From assembly GCA_937925385.1 (NCBI GenBank), contig CALEWN010000275.1:1-12471 (forward strand): a DNA stretch of 12,471 nucleotides, in the 5' to 3' direction. The position numbers were made by a program, and so were the translations under genes. The stretch is from an uncultured Senegalimassilia sp. (GTDB taxonomy: Bacteria; Actinomycetota; Coriobacteriia; Coriobacteriales; Eggerthellaceae). Shown one piece after another: positions 5,986 through 12,471 of the stretch (the stretch's first letter is position 1; every line of letters begins with the position of its first letter). The notes under the pieces are model-generated. The model worked only from the letters and a program-made list of their open reading frames with translations. It did no database searches and was not told the origin of the DNA.

Positions 5986-6043
5986 CGAAAATGAAGTGTG
6001 ATAATCCTCGAAAATCGAGTACGATAATCCTCGAAAATAAAGT
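5986..6043 (+). repeat. Three-copy 23-bp-period repeat before the DUF4143 gene
   Basis: Units beginning CGAAAAT start at 5986, 6009 and 6032. The consensus is CGAAAATNNAGT followed by NYGATAATCCT; the third copy diverges after AGTA. The first two copies carry GATAAT, 5 of 6 to a -10 box. The array ends about 30 bases before the ATG at 6073, so it is likely regulatory: iterated operator sites or stacked promoter elements. Confidence 0.6.
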
Positions 6044-6072
6044 ATGCCCACTTCAGATAAGGAGGTTAAGCC

Positions 6073-7371
6073 ATGGTCGTATATGGAACCGAAAAGCCCC
6101 AGGCGTATCGCCCGCGCCTTGTCGACGAACGCTTGCAGAGGCTGCTCTCCACCTTCGGCGCAGTCGAGATTCGCGGTACCAAGTGGTGCGGCAAGTCCTG
6201 GGCGGCGTTGGCGTTTGGCGAGAGCGTCGTGCATCTTGACGACCCAAACGTCAAGGCGCTGGCCGAGGCCGACCCCGCGCTGGCGTTGCAGGGGGCACGC
6301 CCTCACGTCGTCGACGAGTGGCAAGAGGTCCCCTCCACCTGGGATGCCACGCGCCGCGCGGTCGACGCGGCCGGCGGCGAACGCGGCCTGTTCATTCTCA
6401 CGGGATCTTCCACCCCGGCTAAGGACGCCGTTACCCACAGCGGCGCCGGGCGCATCGCCCGCGTGGACATGAGCACCATGACGCTATGGGAGCGCGGCCT
6501 GTCTACGGGCTCGGTGTCGCTGTCCGGGCTGTTCGAGGGCGCGTTCGAACCGTCGGCATGCGAAACGTCGCTGGCGCCTTTGGCCGATGCCATATGCTGC
6601 GGTGGCTGGCCCGCCCTCGTTGGGGCCGATGCCCAGACGGCCGCAGAGGTCGTCGACCAGTACCTCGATGCCATGTTCGAGGTCAGCGTCCCTAAGAAGG
6701 GCGGAACGCCCGACATGGCGCGGCGCATCGTGGGTTCGCTTGCGCGCAACGTCGCCACTGCCGCCACCCTGCAGACCATCGCCCAAGACGCCGCGCTAGG
6801 AGACGAGGCCGGGGCGCCGGCGGCGTCCACCGTCACCTCCTATTTGAACATGCTCGAGGACATGTACGTCATCGAGGGTCTGCACGGCTGGGACGCCCCC
6901 GTAAGGGCCAAGTCGCGTTTGCGCACCAAGCCCAAGCGCTACTTCGCCGACCCGTCCATCCCGGCCGCCGCGCTCGGCATGGGGCCGGAAAGGCTGCTCT
7001 CCGACGGGCAGACCTTCGGCCTTCTCTTTGAGTCGTTGTGCGTCCACGACCTGCGGGCTTATACCGCGTGTCTGCCGGGCGCTCACCCCGGGTCGCTTCG
7101 CTACTACGGCGATTCGGACGGGTTGGAGGTCGACGTCGTCATCGAGCTTCGCGACGGTCGCTGGGCGGCGCTGGAGATCAAGCTCGGCGAGGCCAAGGTG
7201 CCCGACGGCATCAGGAATATCGAGCGCTTGCGCGAAAAGGTCGCCTCCAACCCGGCGGCCCGCAACCCCAAACCTGAGTTCTGCGCTGTTGTCACCGCGA
7301 CGTCTCCCTTCTGCCGCTACGATGCCGCCCATGACGTCTACGTTTTCCCTATTACCGCCTTGCGGCAGTAA
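6073..7371 (+). CDS. AAA_14/DUF4143 family ATP-binding protein
   Basis: 432 residues from ATG 6073, preceded by AAGGAGG at suitable spacing. Seen: Walker A at 34-42 (RGTKWCGKS), the conserved HLDDP after it (54-58), Walker B VVDEWQEVP (79-87), a sensor-like FILTGSS (107-113), and the GRIARVDMSTMTLWERG motif (126-142). The second half is DUF4143: a winged-helix-like stretch, RYFADPSIPAAALG, LFESLCVHDLRAY, and near the end EVDVVIELRDGRWAALEIKLG, which has the D-x(n)-E-x-K form of a PD-(D/E)xK nuclease fold. Full family length. Known: these standalone STAND-like ATPases are abundant in gut anaerobes, often in multiple copies; their role is not established, though defence or selfish-element roles are suspected. 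It stands alone, with the repeat array upstream as its probable control region. Confidence 0.9.
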   Translation: MVVYGTEKPQAYRPRLVDERLQRLLSTFGAVEIRGTKWCGKSWAALAFGESVVHLDDPNVKALAEADPALALQGARPHVVDEWQEVPSTWDATRRAVDAAGGERGLFILTGSSTPAKDAVTHSGAGRIARVDMSTMTLWERGLSTGSVSLSGLFEGAFEPSACETSLAPLADAICCGGWPALVGADAQTAAEVVDQYLDAMFEVSVPKKGGTPDMARRIVGSLARNVATAATLQTIAQDAALGDEAGAPAASTVTSYLNMLEDMYVIEGLHGWDAPVRAKSRLRTKPKRYFADPSIPAAALGMGPERLLSDGQTFGLLFESLCVHDLRAYTACLPGAHPGSLRYYGDSDGLEVDVVIELRDGRWAALEIKLGEAKVPDGIRNIERLREKVASNPAARNPKPEFCAVVTATSPFCRYDAAHDVYVFPITALRQ

Positions 7372-7491
7372 GCGCAGTCGTCGACCCGAATGCAAACAGG
7401 GGGCGGAGGTGTGTTCGCTGCGATGCCGCGGGTTGCGCCCGCGTTGACGTTGGCGGCTGCCGTGGCTTTGCCTGCGGGTGCCCCCCTGTTC

Positions 7492-7513
7492 ATGTACGAT
7501 TGCAATCGTACAT
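7492..7513. promoter_or_regulatory. Perfect 22-bp palindrome, probable repressor operator
   Basis: ATGTACGAT-TGCA-ATCGTACAT is an exact palindrome. Its length and symmetry suit a homodimeric regulator such as TetR or MarR, which often control drug exporters. It lies about 190 bases before the exporter start. No regulator gene is next to it in the window. Confidence 0.55.
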
Positions 7514-7553
7514 CGCGGCGGCATGCGCGCCTGATGCGTGGGAGCCTCTGTGT

Positions 7554-7663
7554 GGGGGAGGGCGGCCCTCCTCCCGCCGACTCTTGCCGTTAGGCGGTGG
7601 CAAGGCGCCCCGGGATCGCCGAGTTGCGCATTCGCGCGCAAAAATGGCGCCGGACCTTGCCAC
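7554..7663 (+). promoter_or_regulatory. Structured leader of the exporter gene with alternative hairpins
   Basis: The 335 bases between 7371 and the exporter contain no credible gene. A 9-bp hairpin (7554-7562 with 7566-7574, one G-U) is followed by two mutually exclusive stems: GGCAAG at 7599-7604 can pair back with CTTGCC at 7583-7588, or, as GTGGCAAGG (7597-7605), forward with CCTTGCCAC at 7655-7663. The forward stem would enclose TTGCGC/GCGCAA (7624-7629, 7636-7641). Such switching is typical of attenuators. Pairings are seen; regulation is inferred. Confidence 0.4.
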
Positions 7664-7706
7664 ATGCGGCGTGCGTCCGTTCGACTATTTAAGAAAAGTG
7701 CAGGTT

Positions 7707-8903
7707 ATGAGCGGGAACAAAGATAAGGGTAAGAAGTGCGGCCAGTCCAATAATCTGCCCTTCGTTTTGATGGGCGGGCATATCTGCGTCGACGCCGCAC
7801 AGGGCGGCTTAGCTTCGGTGCTGCCGTTTCTGGTGATTCAATCCGGGTTCTCGTACACCGAGATAACGGCGCTGGTGTTGGCGTCGAACATCGCGTCGGC
7901 GGTCATCCAGCCCCTGTTCGGGCTCATGGGCGACAAGAAGGCGCGTCCGTGGCTCATGTCGGTCGGCGTGGCGCTTGCGGGCTTGGGCATCGCGCTGGTG
8001 GGCGTTCTGCAGTCGTATTGGCTGGTGGTTTTGGCGGCAATGGTTTCGGGGATCGGCAATGCCATGCTGCACCCGGAAGGGGCGCGCTTGGCATACCTGG
8101 CCGGCGGCGACGACAAAGCCATGAGCATGTCGATTTTCTCCGTCGGCGGCCAAATCGGCTTCTGTCTAGGGCCCATCATCAGCGTCGCCGCCGTTACGGC
8201 GTTCGGGCTTTCGGGTACGCTCGTGTATCTGGTCCTCTGCCTTCCGTACGCGCTGGTGCTCCTTGCGCTGAGCAAACGTTTCCTGGCCTTCGGCGTCCGT
8301 GGAGGCGGCTCGTTGGCGGGCCGGGGCAAGCGCGACCGCTGGGGCGCGTTCGGCGTGGTGCTCGGCGCGCTTTCGGTTCGCTCCATCGTGTTCTATGGCG
8401 TGACCAGCTTCTTCCCGCTCTACTTGGTGACCACGTTCAACGCGGCGGAAGATTCCGCCTCGCTGCTTATCACTGTGTTCTCGATTTTCGGCGCGGTGGC
8501 AACGGCTTCGGCTGGCTTCATGTCGCATCGCGTTCCCACGCCGCGCCTCATGATCGGCTGTTTCGTTCTCATGGTGGCGTCGCTTGCCTCGTTCCTGCTT
8601 TCGGGTAGCGTGTGGCTCTGCGTGGCGGCGGTTATGGTTCCGGCGACGTGCTTGAATCTTTTCAACCCGCCCGCCGTGGCGCTGGCGCAGGAGTATCTGC
8701 CCGAACATCTGGGCACAGCGTCGGGGCTCACCTTTGGCGTGGCGGTAGCCGTCGGCGGCATCGCGTCGCCCATGCTCGGCGCGCTGGGTGACGGCGCGGG
8801 CCTTGCGTCCGCCATTTGGGTTCTGACTGCGCTCGCCGTGGTCGGCCTTGCGCTCTCGATCGGCGTCGCCGCGATCGAGCGACGCGGCGCACAGAAAGGC
8901 TAG
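7707..8903 (+). CDS. fsr: Fsr-family MFS exporter (fosmidomycin-resistance-like)
   Basis: 398 residues from ATG 7707. The start is uncertain: no strong ribosome-binding site is seen, GTG 7698 is an alternative, and the open frame extends up to 7500, but the family N-terminus begins close to here. Seen: about 12 hydrophobic helices; the Fsr-type opening GGHICVDAAQGGLASVLPF (residues 23-41); the MFS motif A variant GLMGDKKARPW in the first cytoplasmic loop; NAMLHPEGARLA, also typical of Fsr; and a basic central loop between helices 6 and 7. Known: Fsr proteins export fosmidomycin and related compounds by proton antiport. The natural substrate here is unknown. The gene stands alone, with the palindrome and structured leader upstream. 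Confidence 0.8.
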   Translation: MSGNKDKGKKCGQSNNLPFVLMGGHICVDAAQGGLASVLPFLVIQSGFSYTEITALVLASNIASAVIQPLFGLMGDKKARPWLMSVGVALAGLGIALVGVLQSYWLVVLAAMVSGIGNAMLHPEGARLAYLAGGDDKAMSMSIFSVGGQIGFCLGPIISVAAVTAFGLSGTLVYLVLCLPYALVLLALSKRFLAFGVRGGGSLAGRGKRDRWGAFGVVLGALSVRSIVFYGVTSFFPLYLVTTFNAAEDSASLLITVFSIFGAVATASAGFMSHRVPTPRLMIGCFVLMVASLASFLLSGSVWLCVAAVMVPATCLNLFNPPAVALAQEYLPEHLGTASGLTFGVAVAVGGIASPMLGALGDGAGLASAIWVLTALAVVGLALSIGVAAIERRGAQKG

Positions 8904-8957
8904 CAGGCAAAAGCCGGCGATCGTCGGCGCGTGGATGTGCGCTCGGATCTGAATCTG

Positions 8958-8988
8958 AAGCCCCCCGATTCCGTCGACATGGGGCTTT
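8958..8988 (+). terminator. Terminator-like hairpin after the exporter
   Basis: AAGCCCC (8958-8964) pairs with GGGGCTT (8981-8987) around a 16-base loop, followed by TCCGTTGTT. It lies 55 bases after the exporter stop. The large loop makes it only moderately convincing. Confidence 0.4.
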
Positions 8989-9120
8989 CCGTTGTTCATG
9001 ATGCTCGCAACGGAGGATTGGACGCAGGGATGGGAGCTCCATCGCCTAAGTACGCGGCCGAGCTCAAGCGATATGTTGATCGGTACGGCTGTCGCGACTT
9101 TGTCCGCGGGCGCCCCCTGC

Positions 9121-9293
9121 GACTTCTGGGCGCTTTTGCAGGAAATGGGCCCTGATTTTGCCATGGGTCCTGGACTTCTGGGCGGTTTTCCGCGGGCGTT
9201 GTCCGCTGTCGGCTTCGCCGAACTGGGGAAACGTTGGCGCCGTGCGGCGTTTCGGGCTTATTCGGCCTGCGAAACCGCCCAGAAGTTTGCAGG
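9121..9293. repeat. Three copies of a CGCCCAGAAGT palindromic repeat unit
   Basis: GACTTCTGGGCGCTTTTGC at 9121 and GACTTCTGGGCGGTTTTCC at 9173 are near-identical direct copies. A third copy in opposite orientation (CCTGCGAAACCGCCCAGAAGT, 9266-9286) is complementary: ACTTCTGGGCGGTTT (9174-9188) pairs perfectly with 9272-9286. The third copy can instead form its own hairpin, GCCTGC/GCAGGC plus AAAC/GTTT (9265-9294). The design resembles REP/BIME intergenic repeats. Confidence 0.55.
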
Positions 9294-9367
9294 CGATTTC
9301 GGTGATTGAATTGGGCCTGCTTTTTCGGTTGGCGCCAATAAACTTGCGTCAGCTTCTACCGTTTGAT

Positions 9368-9433
9368 TCACAAAGTCTCGGGGCAAGATGCGAAATCGTA
9401 GAGGTTGCTACACAGCGCGTCAGCTATCTCCAT
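9368..9433 (-). CDS. Possible 21-residue ORF with its start inside a hairpin loop
   Basis: On the minus strand ATG 9433-9431 follows AAAAGGA at good spacing and opens a 21-codon frame (MEIADALCSNLYDF and onward) ending at TGA 9370-9368. The ribosome-binding site and ATG fall in the 18-base loop of a perfect 10-bp stem (9419-9428 with 9447-9456). It could be a leader peptide, the truncated head of a lost gene, or chance. Confidence 0.25.
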   Translation of the reverse strand: MEIADALCSNLYDFASCPETL

Positions 9434-9456
9434 GTGACGTCCTTTTGATAGCTGAC
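9419..9456 (-). promoter_or_regulatory. Hairpin presenting a Shine-Dalgarno and ATG in its loop
   Basis: GTCAGCTATC (9419-9428) and GATAGCTGAC (9447-9456) are exact complements. In minus-strand RNA the loop reads AAAAGGACGTCACATGGA, which contains a ribosome-binding site and start codon. As DNA the element could instead be an operator or strand-exchange site. Confidence 0.35.
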
Positions 9457-9817
9457 CGGTTGGTTCGATTTTACACGCAGAAGGCGGGGTGGCGTCCGGG
9501 TCGGCCGAAATTGCAAGTGCTTAAAACGGGTAGCTTGTCGGGCAAGTAACCCTTTTCGCTTGAAGATTTTCCTGTTCGCGTTGGCCTGCCGCTCATCGGC
9601 ACGTTGCTCGTCGGTATACCCGAAAACGCCCATCAACATACCCAAATCCAGCCAATCGAAAACGCCTCCTGACCCGCTTGCTGCCCTTTGGTGCCCTGAC
9701 TGTGCCCTTAGCACGGGTGTGGTCTGCCCGGTAAATTCTTCTACAGAGACAGCGTCAGGCGGGGCTTCCCGTGATCGTCTCTGCGGAAAATCGTCGGCAC
9801 GTAGGGAAGGGAAGGCA

Positions 9818-10549
9818 ATGGCACAGAAGATAACCAAACCCAAGTCGTTGACCTCGAAGAAGGACGTGGAGCAGGCCCTGCTATGGCTCGCCGCCAAGCT
9901 CGAGAAGTTCGGGGAGAAGGGCATAAGCATCAGCAACAGAAAGCTGTTCGCTCCCAAGCGCTTGGTGCAGAAGTTGACGGGCTTCCTTTGGGCGCGACAG
10001 TGCACCCAGTTCGAGGACACCCACGTCATCGTCTCGCCGTTCCTCGGGGAGCTTGAAGCTTCAACGGCGCAGGACATGATCGTTCAGGACATCGAGTATG
10101 CCGGTCTGGTCGCTTATGCGGATGAGGTCGTGGTGGCAGCGGAATCCTTCTATGCCTCGGCTCGCGAAAAGGCCGGCCGCTGCTCAGAGGCCGCGCAGGC
10201 TCCGGTCGAGGTCGATGACGCGAATCTTGGCGGTTTGAGCGAGGACGATCGCGTTTCGGTGAAGCTTCACGACGAAACCGTTGCGCGCGGCCGTCTGCTG
10301 GCCCAGTCCGCAAGTGCGGCCGCGGAGGCGGACGAGTGGGCATCGCTGCTTGACCGCGCCCGAAAGCTCGCCGAGCGCGTCGAGGCAAGCGTCGAGGCCG
10401 CAAAAAGCTACGTGAAGGCCAATTACCAGCGTCAGGGTTGTGCCCACCTGAAATGGGCGCTGAAGAGCCGCGCGCGCAAATTGGAACCCCCGTACATGCT
10501 CCCGGGAGTGCTGAGCAATAAGGACGAGGTCGAGGAGGTGTGGCAATGA
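9818..10549 (+). CDS. Unknown cytosolic helical protein, first gene of envelope operon
   Basis: 243 residues from ATG 9818, chosen because GGGAAGGGAAGG lies just upstream and the longer open frame has no such site. Seen: a basic N-terminus (KPKSLTSKKD), an N-terminal globular part rich in Leu/Trp, then from about residue 95 a long Ala/Glu/Lys-rich region likely to be helical or coiled coil (about 155-210), ending with KLEPPYMLPGVLSNKDEVEE. No signal peptide, membrane helix or catalytic motif is visible. I do not recognise the family. Its stop overlaps the next start (ATGA 10546-10549), which puts it in one transcript and probably one complex with the next three products. Inference: a cytosolic partner of the membrane/coiled-coil protein two genes on. 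Confidence 0.75.
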   Translation: MAQKITKPKSLTSKKDVEQALLWLAAKLEKFGEKGISISNRKLFAPKRLVQKLTGFLWARQCTQFEDTHVIVSPFLGELEASTAQDMIVQDIEYAGLVAYADEVVVAAESFYASAREKAGRCSEAAQAPVEVDDANLGGLSEDDRVSVKLHDETVARGRLLAQSASAAAEADEWASLLDRARKLAERVEASVEAAKSYVKANYQRQGCAHLKWALKSRARKLEPPYMLPGVLSNKDEVEEVWQ

Positions 10550-10926
10550 CCATCAAAGAATTGATTGCGGGCCGAAAGAGCCCAAAAGTGTTGACGCACT
10601 TCGGAAAAGGCCAGGTCGTCACCGAGAAAGAGCTCCGCAAGGTATCTTGCGGCATCGGTTTCGACCTTCCCGCCGAGCCTGACTACGAGGCGCTCCGTGA
10701 CCGCCAGATCGCCCGATCCGGGATGTACGAGGTCTTCCACAGCAGCGGAACCGGCATCTTTGCAGAGGAGACGGCCGCCCTGCTCGATCTCCATCTGGCG
10801 CAGGTCGAGGAGGCTTACCGCCGCTACCTCGAGGCGCTCACGACCACTTACGCGGCGGAGCTTCACGTGATGAAACAGGATGCGATCGGTGAAATGAGCC
10901 TGCTAAACAAAGGAGCTGAAAAATGA
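10546..10926 (+). CDS. Unknown small helical protein, second gene of envelope operon
   Basis: 126 residues from ATG 10546; GAGGAGG at 10532-10538 sets the start, preferred over an in-frame GTG at 10540 that would be too close to it. Seen: a mixed N-terminal half (KVLTHFGKGQVVTEKELRKV) and a C-terminal half that is strongly helical and acidic (LLDLHLAQVEEAYRRYLEAL, then VMKQDAIGEMSLLNKG). No signal peptide or membrane segment. No family recognised. It overlaps both neighbours by four bases (ATGA at each end), which is tight coupling and suggests fixed stoichiometry with them. Confidence 0.75.
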   Translation: MTIKELIAGRKSPKVLTHFGKGQVVTEKELRKVSCGIGFDLPAEPDYEALRDRQIARSGMYEVFHSSGTGIFAEETAALLDLHLAQVEEAYRRYLEALTTTYAAELHVMKQDAIGEMSLLNKGAEK

Positions 10927-11658
10927 GGAAGCTTGCCGTTTTTGCCCTGCTGGGACTGCTTTGCCTGTCGAACGCCGCACTCGATTACGCAGCGTTTTGC
11001 ACCTTTTTGGACGTGAATCCGTTTCCGCTCTTTCAGGATTTCGGCGGCGATGGTGGAGGGGGCGCAGGCAGCCAGACGATGGCGATATTGATATCGCTCG
11101 CGCATCGTGTGTCTTTCGCTTGCCGGGCTCGTCGCGGCTTTTGCGGCGACGCTCCGTGCGGTGACCGAGGCGGGCGCCGGGGCCACCGGCATCGACGGTT
11201 CATCCATGGGCATCTCGCCTTCCCTGGTCTGCTTCTGCCTGATCATGCTCGCCGCCGCGGGCGGCGAGGCGGTGCTCAGCTTCTTGTACGAGACCATCAA
11301 GCTCAAGCAAGCCGCGAACAGCTTCCGCGCCCAGGCCGAGCGCATCCAGCTTATGGAGGAAGCGCTTCCCGAGCATGTGGCCGCTGCGACCGACATAGCC
11401 ATCGCCGCGGCGAAGCAGTCCGCTGCGGCGGCATCGGCTGGCAACGAGGCGGTCTTCCAGGAGCTGTTGGGCAAATCGGGCGAGCTTCAGAACGCCTTCA
11501 TCGGCTACGTCTCGGCAATCGATAGCACTCGAGAGGCCGCCGCGGCTGTGATCGACGGGAAGCTCGAGCGCTTCGAGGCAAACCTCAAGAACATGCGCGA
11601 CTCGCACCTGGCGAAGCTGCAGGCGCGCGACGCCGCAGCCAGCAATGCCGGCGAATAG
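10923..11658 (+). CDS. Membrane/coiled-coil protein, interrupted by a one-base frameshift
   Basis: Starts at ATG 10923 with AAAGGAG (10909-10915). The first frame gives an N-terminal hydrophobic segment (residues 4-20), a Gly-rich linker (41-49) and the beginning of a helix, MAILISLA. From 11104 the protein continues in another frame, IVCLSLAGLVAAFAATLRAV, completing that helix. Skipping one base in the CGCGC run (11099-11103) restores one frame of 244 residues ending at TAG 11656-11658. A further hydrophobic helix follows (SPSLVCFCLIMLAAAGGEAVLSF from 11212 in 20-residue or shorter pieces), then a long Ala/Glu/Lys coiled coil with heptad-like spacing. The downstream GTG at 11107 has no ribosome-binding site, so two separate genes are unlikely. 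Possible causes: a real mutation, a sequencing error, or recoding. Inference: a membrane-anchored rod protein linking cytosol and envelope. Confidence 0.65.
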
Positions 11659-11704
11659 ATCGACCCGCAAAACCACCCGATCGATGAAGAACGGAGAACG
11701 CATC

Positions 11705-12471
11705 ATGAACAGCATCAGCAAGACCCCCGCCCGCGCCCGCATCCGCGCCGGCGCCAGCACCGGCACCCTCGCCCGCACTCGCAACCGCGCTGGCGCCAAT
11801 GCCCGCACCCGCGCCCTCACCTGCACCTTCGCCCTTGCCCTCCTGGTTTCGGCAGCCTGCCTCCTTGCCGGCTGTTCGGGCTCATCGAGCACCGTCCCCG
11901 GCCACTATTCCATCTCCGAGCAGTCGATCAGCGCGTCCGAGGCCTCAAACCCCCAGGATGTGATCATCGTCACCGCCGCATCCCAGGGCCAGGCGTTCAA
12001 GCTGCCGGTAAGCGCGCTGTCCCATGCGATGGCCGCCATCGAGAGCGAATCGTACGTCGGGTACCTGGTGTCTGACGGCTCCGACCTGCGCGGCAAGGTT
12101 TACGCCGGCACGAAGAACTCGGAGCGTGCCAAGGAGGATGAGCTCTCGTCCTTCAAGGCGGACTATCTGCGTGCGGCGTGCGATGCCCGCGACGCAACGG
12201 GGAACATCGATCTGTTAGCCGCTCTGAACAAGGCGGTGGGCCAGCTCAACGCCCGATCCGGCGACGGCGTCAAGACCATCTGCGTCGTGTCGAGCGGGCT
12301 GGCCAACACCGGGCTGCTGGCGACAAGTCAGGAGCTGCTGGCCGCCGACCCGCAGGCTGCCATCGATCAGCTTCGCGAAATCGGCGCCATCTCGGATTAC
12401 CGCGGCATCACCGTGATTTTCTACGGGTTGGGCCAGAGCACGGGGAACCAGGCGATCCCGGTCAGCGCGAA
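11705..12471 (+). CDS. OmpA-family/VWA-like lipoprotein, C-terminus cut by window edge
   Basis: 255 codons are visible and open to the window end. ATG 11705 has CGGAG upstream; the in-frame ATG 11684 does not. Seen: an unusually long Arg/Ala-rich N-region of about 38 residues, a hydrophobic stretch and a lipobox LLAGC with the acylated Cys at residue 57, then a Ser-rich linker. The outer domain has VIIVTAASQGQAF, DLLAALNKAVGQL, TICVVSSGLANTG, LLAADPQAAIDQL and GITVIFYGLGQS, the pattern of the VWA-like domain that precedes the OmpA peptidoglycan-binding domain in actinobacterial OmpA-family proteins. The OmpA part should lie beyond the window. It follows the membrane protein by 46 bases. Inference: a surface lipoprotein that ties the operon's complex to the cell wall. 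Confidence 0.75.
   Translation, partial: MNSISKTPARARIRAGASTGTLARTRNRAGANARTRALTCTFALALLVSAACLLAGCSGSSSTVPGHYSISEQSISASEASNPQDVIIVTAASQGQAFKLPVSALSHAMAAIESESYVGYLVSDGSDLRGKVYAGTKNSERAKEDELSSFKADYLRAACDARDATGNIDLLAALNKAVGQLNARSGDGVKTICVVSSGLANTGLLATSQELLAADPQAAIDQLREIGAISDYRGITVIFYGLGQSTGNQAIPVSA

Larger units (their letters stand above)
8904..9817. other. Long intergenic region, no convincing gene except a tiny ORF
   Basis: These 914 bases separate the exporter from the envelope operon. They hold the terminator-like hairpin, the three-copy repeat family at 9121-9293, the hairpin at 9419-9456 and a possible 21-codon ORF on the minus strand. Between 9460 and 9817 I see no domain and only a weak promoter candidate for the downstream operon (TTAGCA 9708-9713, 18-base spacer, TAAATT 9732-9737). 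Confidence 0.45.

Noticed and set aside
9031..9100. Plus-strand peptide SPKYAAELKRYVDRYG resembling an IS3-type OrfA start
   Set aside because: The similarity is short and generic; no helix-turn-helix continuation, DDE partner or terminal repeats follow.
8166..9164. 332-codon minus-strand frame over the exporter, and 6796-7665 over the DUF4143 gene
   Set aside because: Antisense shadows of well-supported genes, with low-complexity Arg/His-rich products.
9340..9817. tRNA gene or phage attachment site
   Set aside because: No cloverleaf, T-loop GTTCRA context or repeated attachment core could be traced in this gap.
9424..10077. 217-codon minus-strand frame that might be an integrase remnant
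   Set aside because: No tyrosine-recombinase motif could be found, and half of it is antisense to the first gene of the right-hand operon.
11107..11658. Separate gene starting at GTG 11107
   Set aside because: No Shine-Dalgarno, and it would begin in the middle of a membrane helix whose first half is at the end of the preceding frame; a frameshift explains it better.
1..12471. CRISPR array
   Set aside because: No series of regularly spaced repeats with unique spacers; the only short-period array (5986-6043) is a contiguous tandem repeat.

Overview
The window looks like a chromosomal accessory region of a high-GC Gram-positive bacterium. The codon use, Arg/Ala-rich proteins and family content (a DUF4143 ATPase, an Fsr-type exporter, an OmpA-family lipoprotein of the actinobacterial type) suggest an actinobacterium, plausibly a gut Coriobacteriia/Eggerthellaceae member. 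The taxon is an inference from style, not from a marker gene. By eye most of the window is strongly GC-rich, while about 1860-3640 and 5640-6060 are clearly poorer in GC, which fits imported DNA.

Layout. (1) 1-1857, minus strand: a two-gene operon of an OLD/AbiL/PARIS-like ATPase and a TOPRIM-like protein that runs off the left edge. (2) 1979-3588, plus strand: a four-helix membrane protein translationally coupled to a ComEC-like metallo-beta-lactamase-fold protein. Parts 1 and 2 are divergent, and their best predicted promoters overlap at the -35 boxes, so they may form one four-gene defence-type unit. (3) 3640-5970: gene-poor and eroded. It holds a broken zinc-ribbon gene, a minus-strand operon of two ribbon-helix-helix (RelB/DinJ-like) proteins with no visible toxin, several inverted repeats (one about 27 bp per arm, one perfect 16 bp) and the ghost of an exopolysaccharide sugar transferase. 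(4) 6073-7371: an AAA_14/DUF4143 ATPase preceded by a 23-bp-period repeat. (5) 7707-8903: an Fsr-family MFS exporter behind a long leader with a perfect 22-bp palindrome and alternative RNA hairpins. (6) 8904-9817: intergenic DNA with a three-copy palindromic repeat family and a hairpin that would hold a ribosome-binding site and ATG in its loop. (7) 9818-12471, plus strand: a tight four-gene operon of two cytosolic helical proteins, a membrane/coiled-coil protein split by a one-base frameshift, and an OmpA-family lipoprotein that runs off the right edge.

The best candidates for undescribed biology are the divergent ATPase-TOPRIM / 4TM-MBL unit, the four-gene envelope operon at the right end, and the toxin-less RHH operon with a tandem RHH protein beside long inverted repeats.
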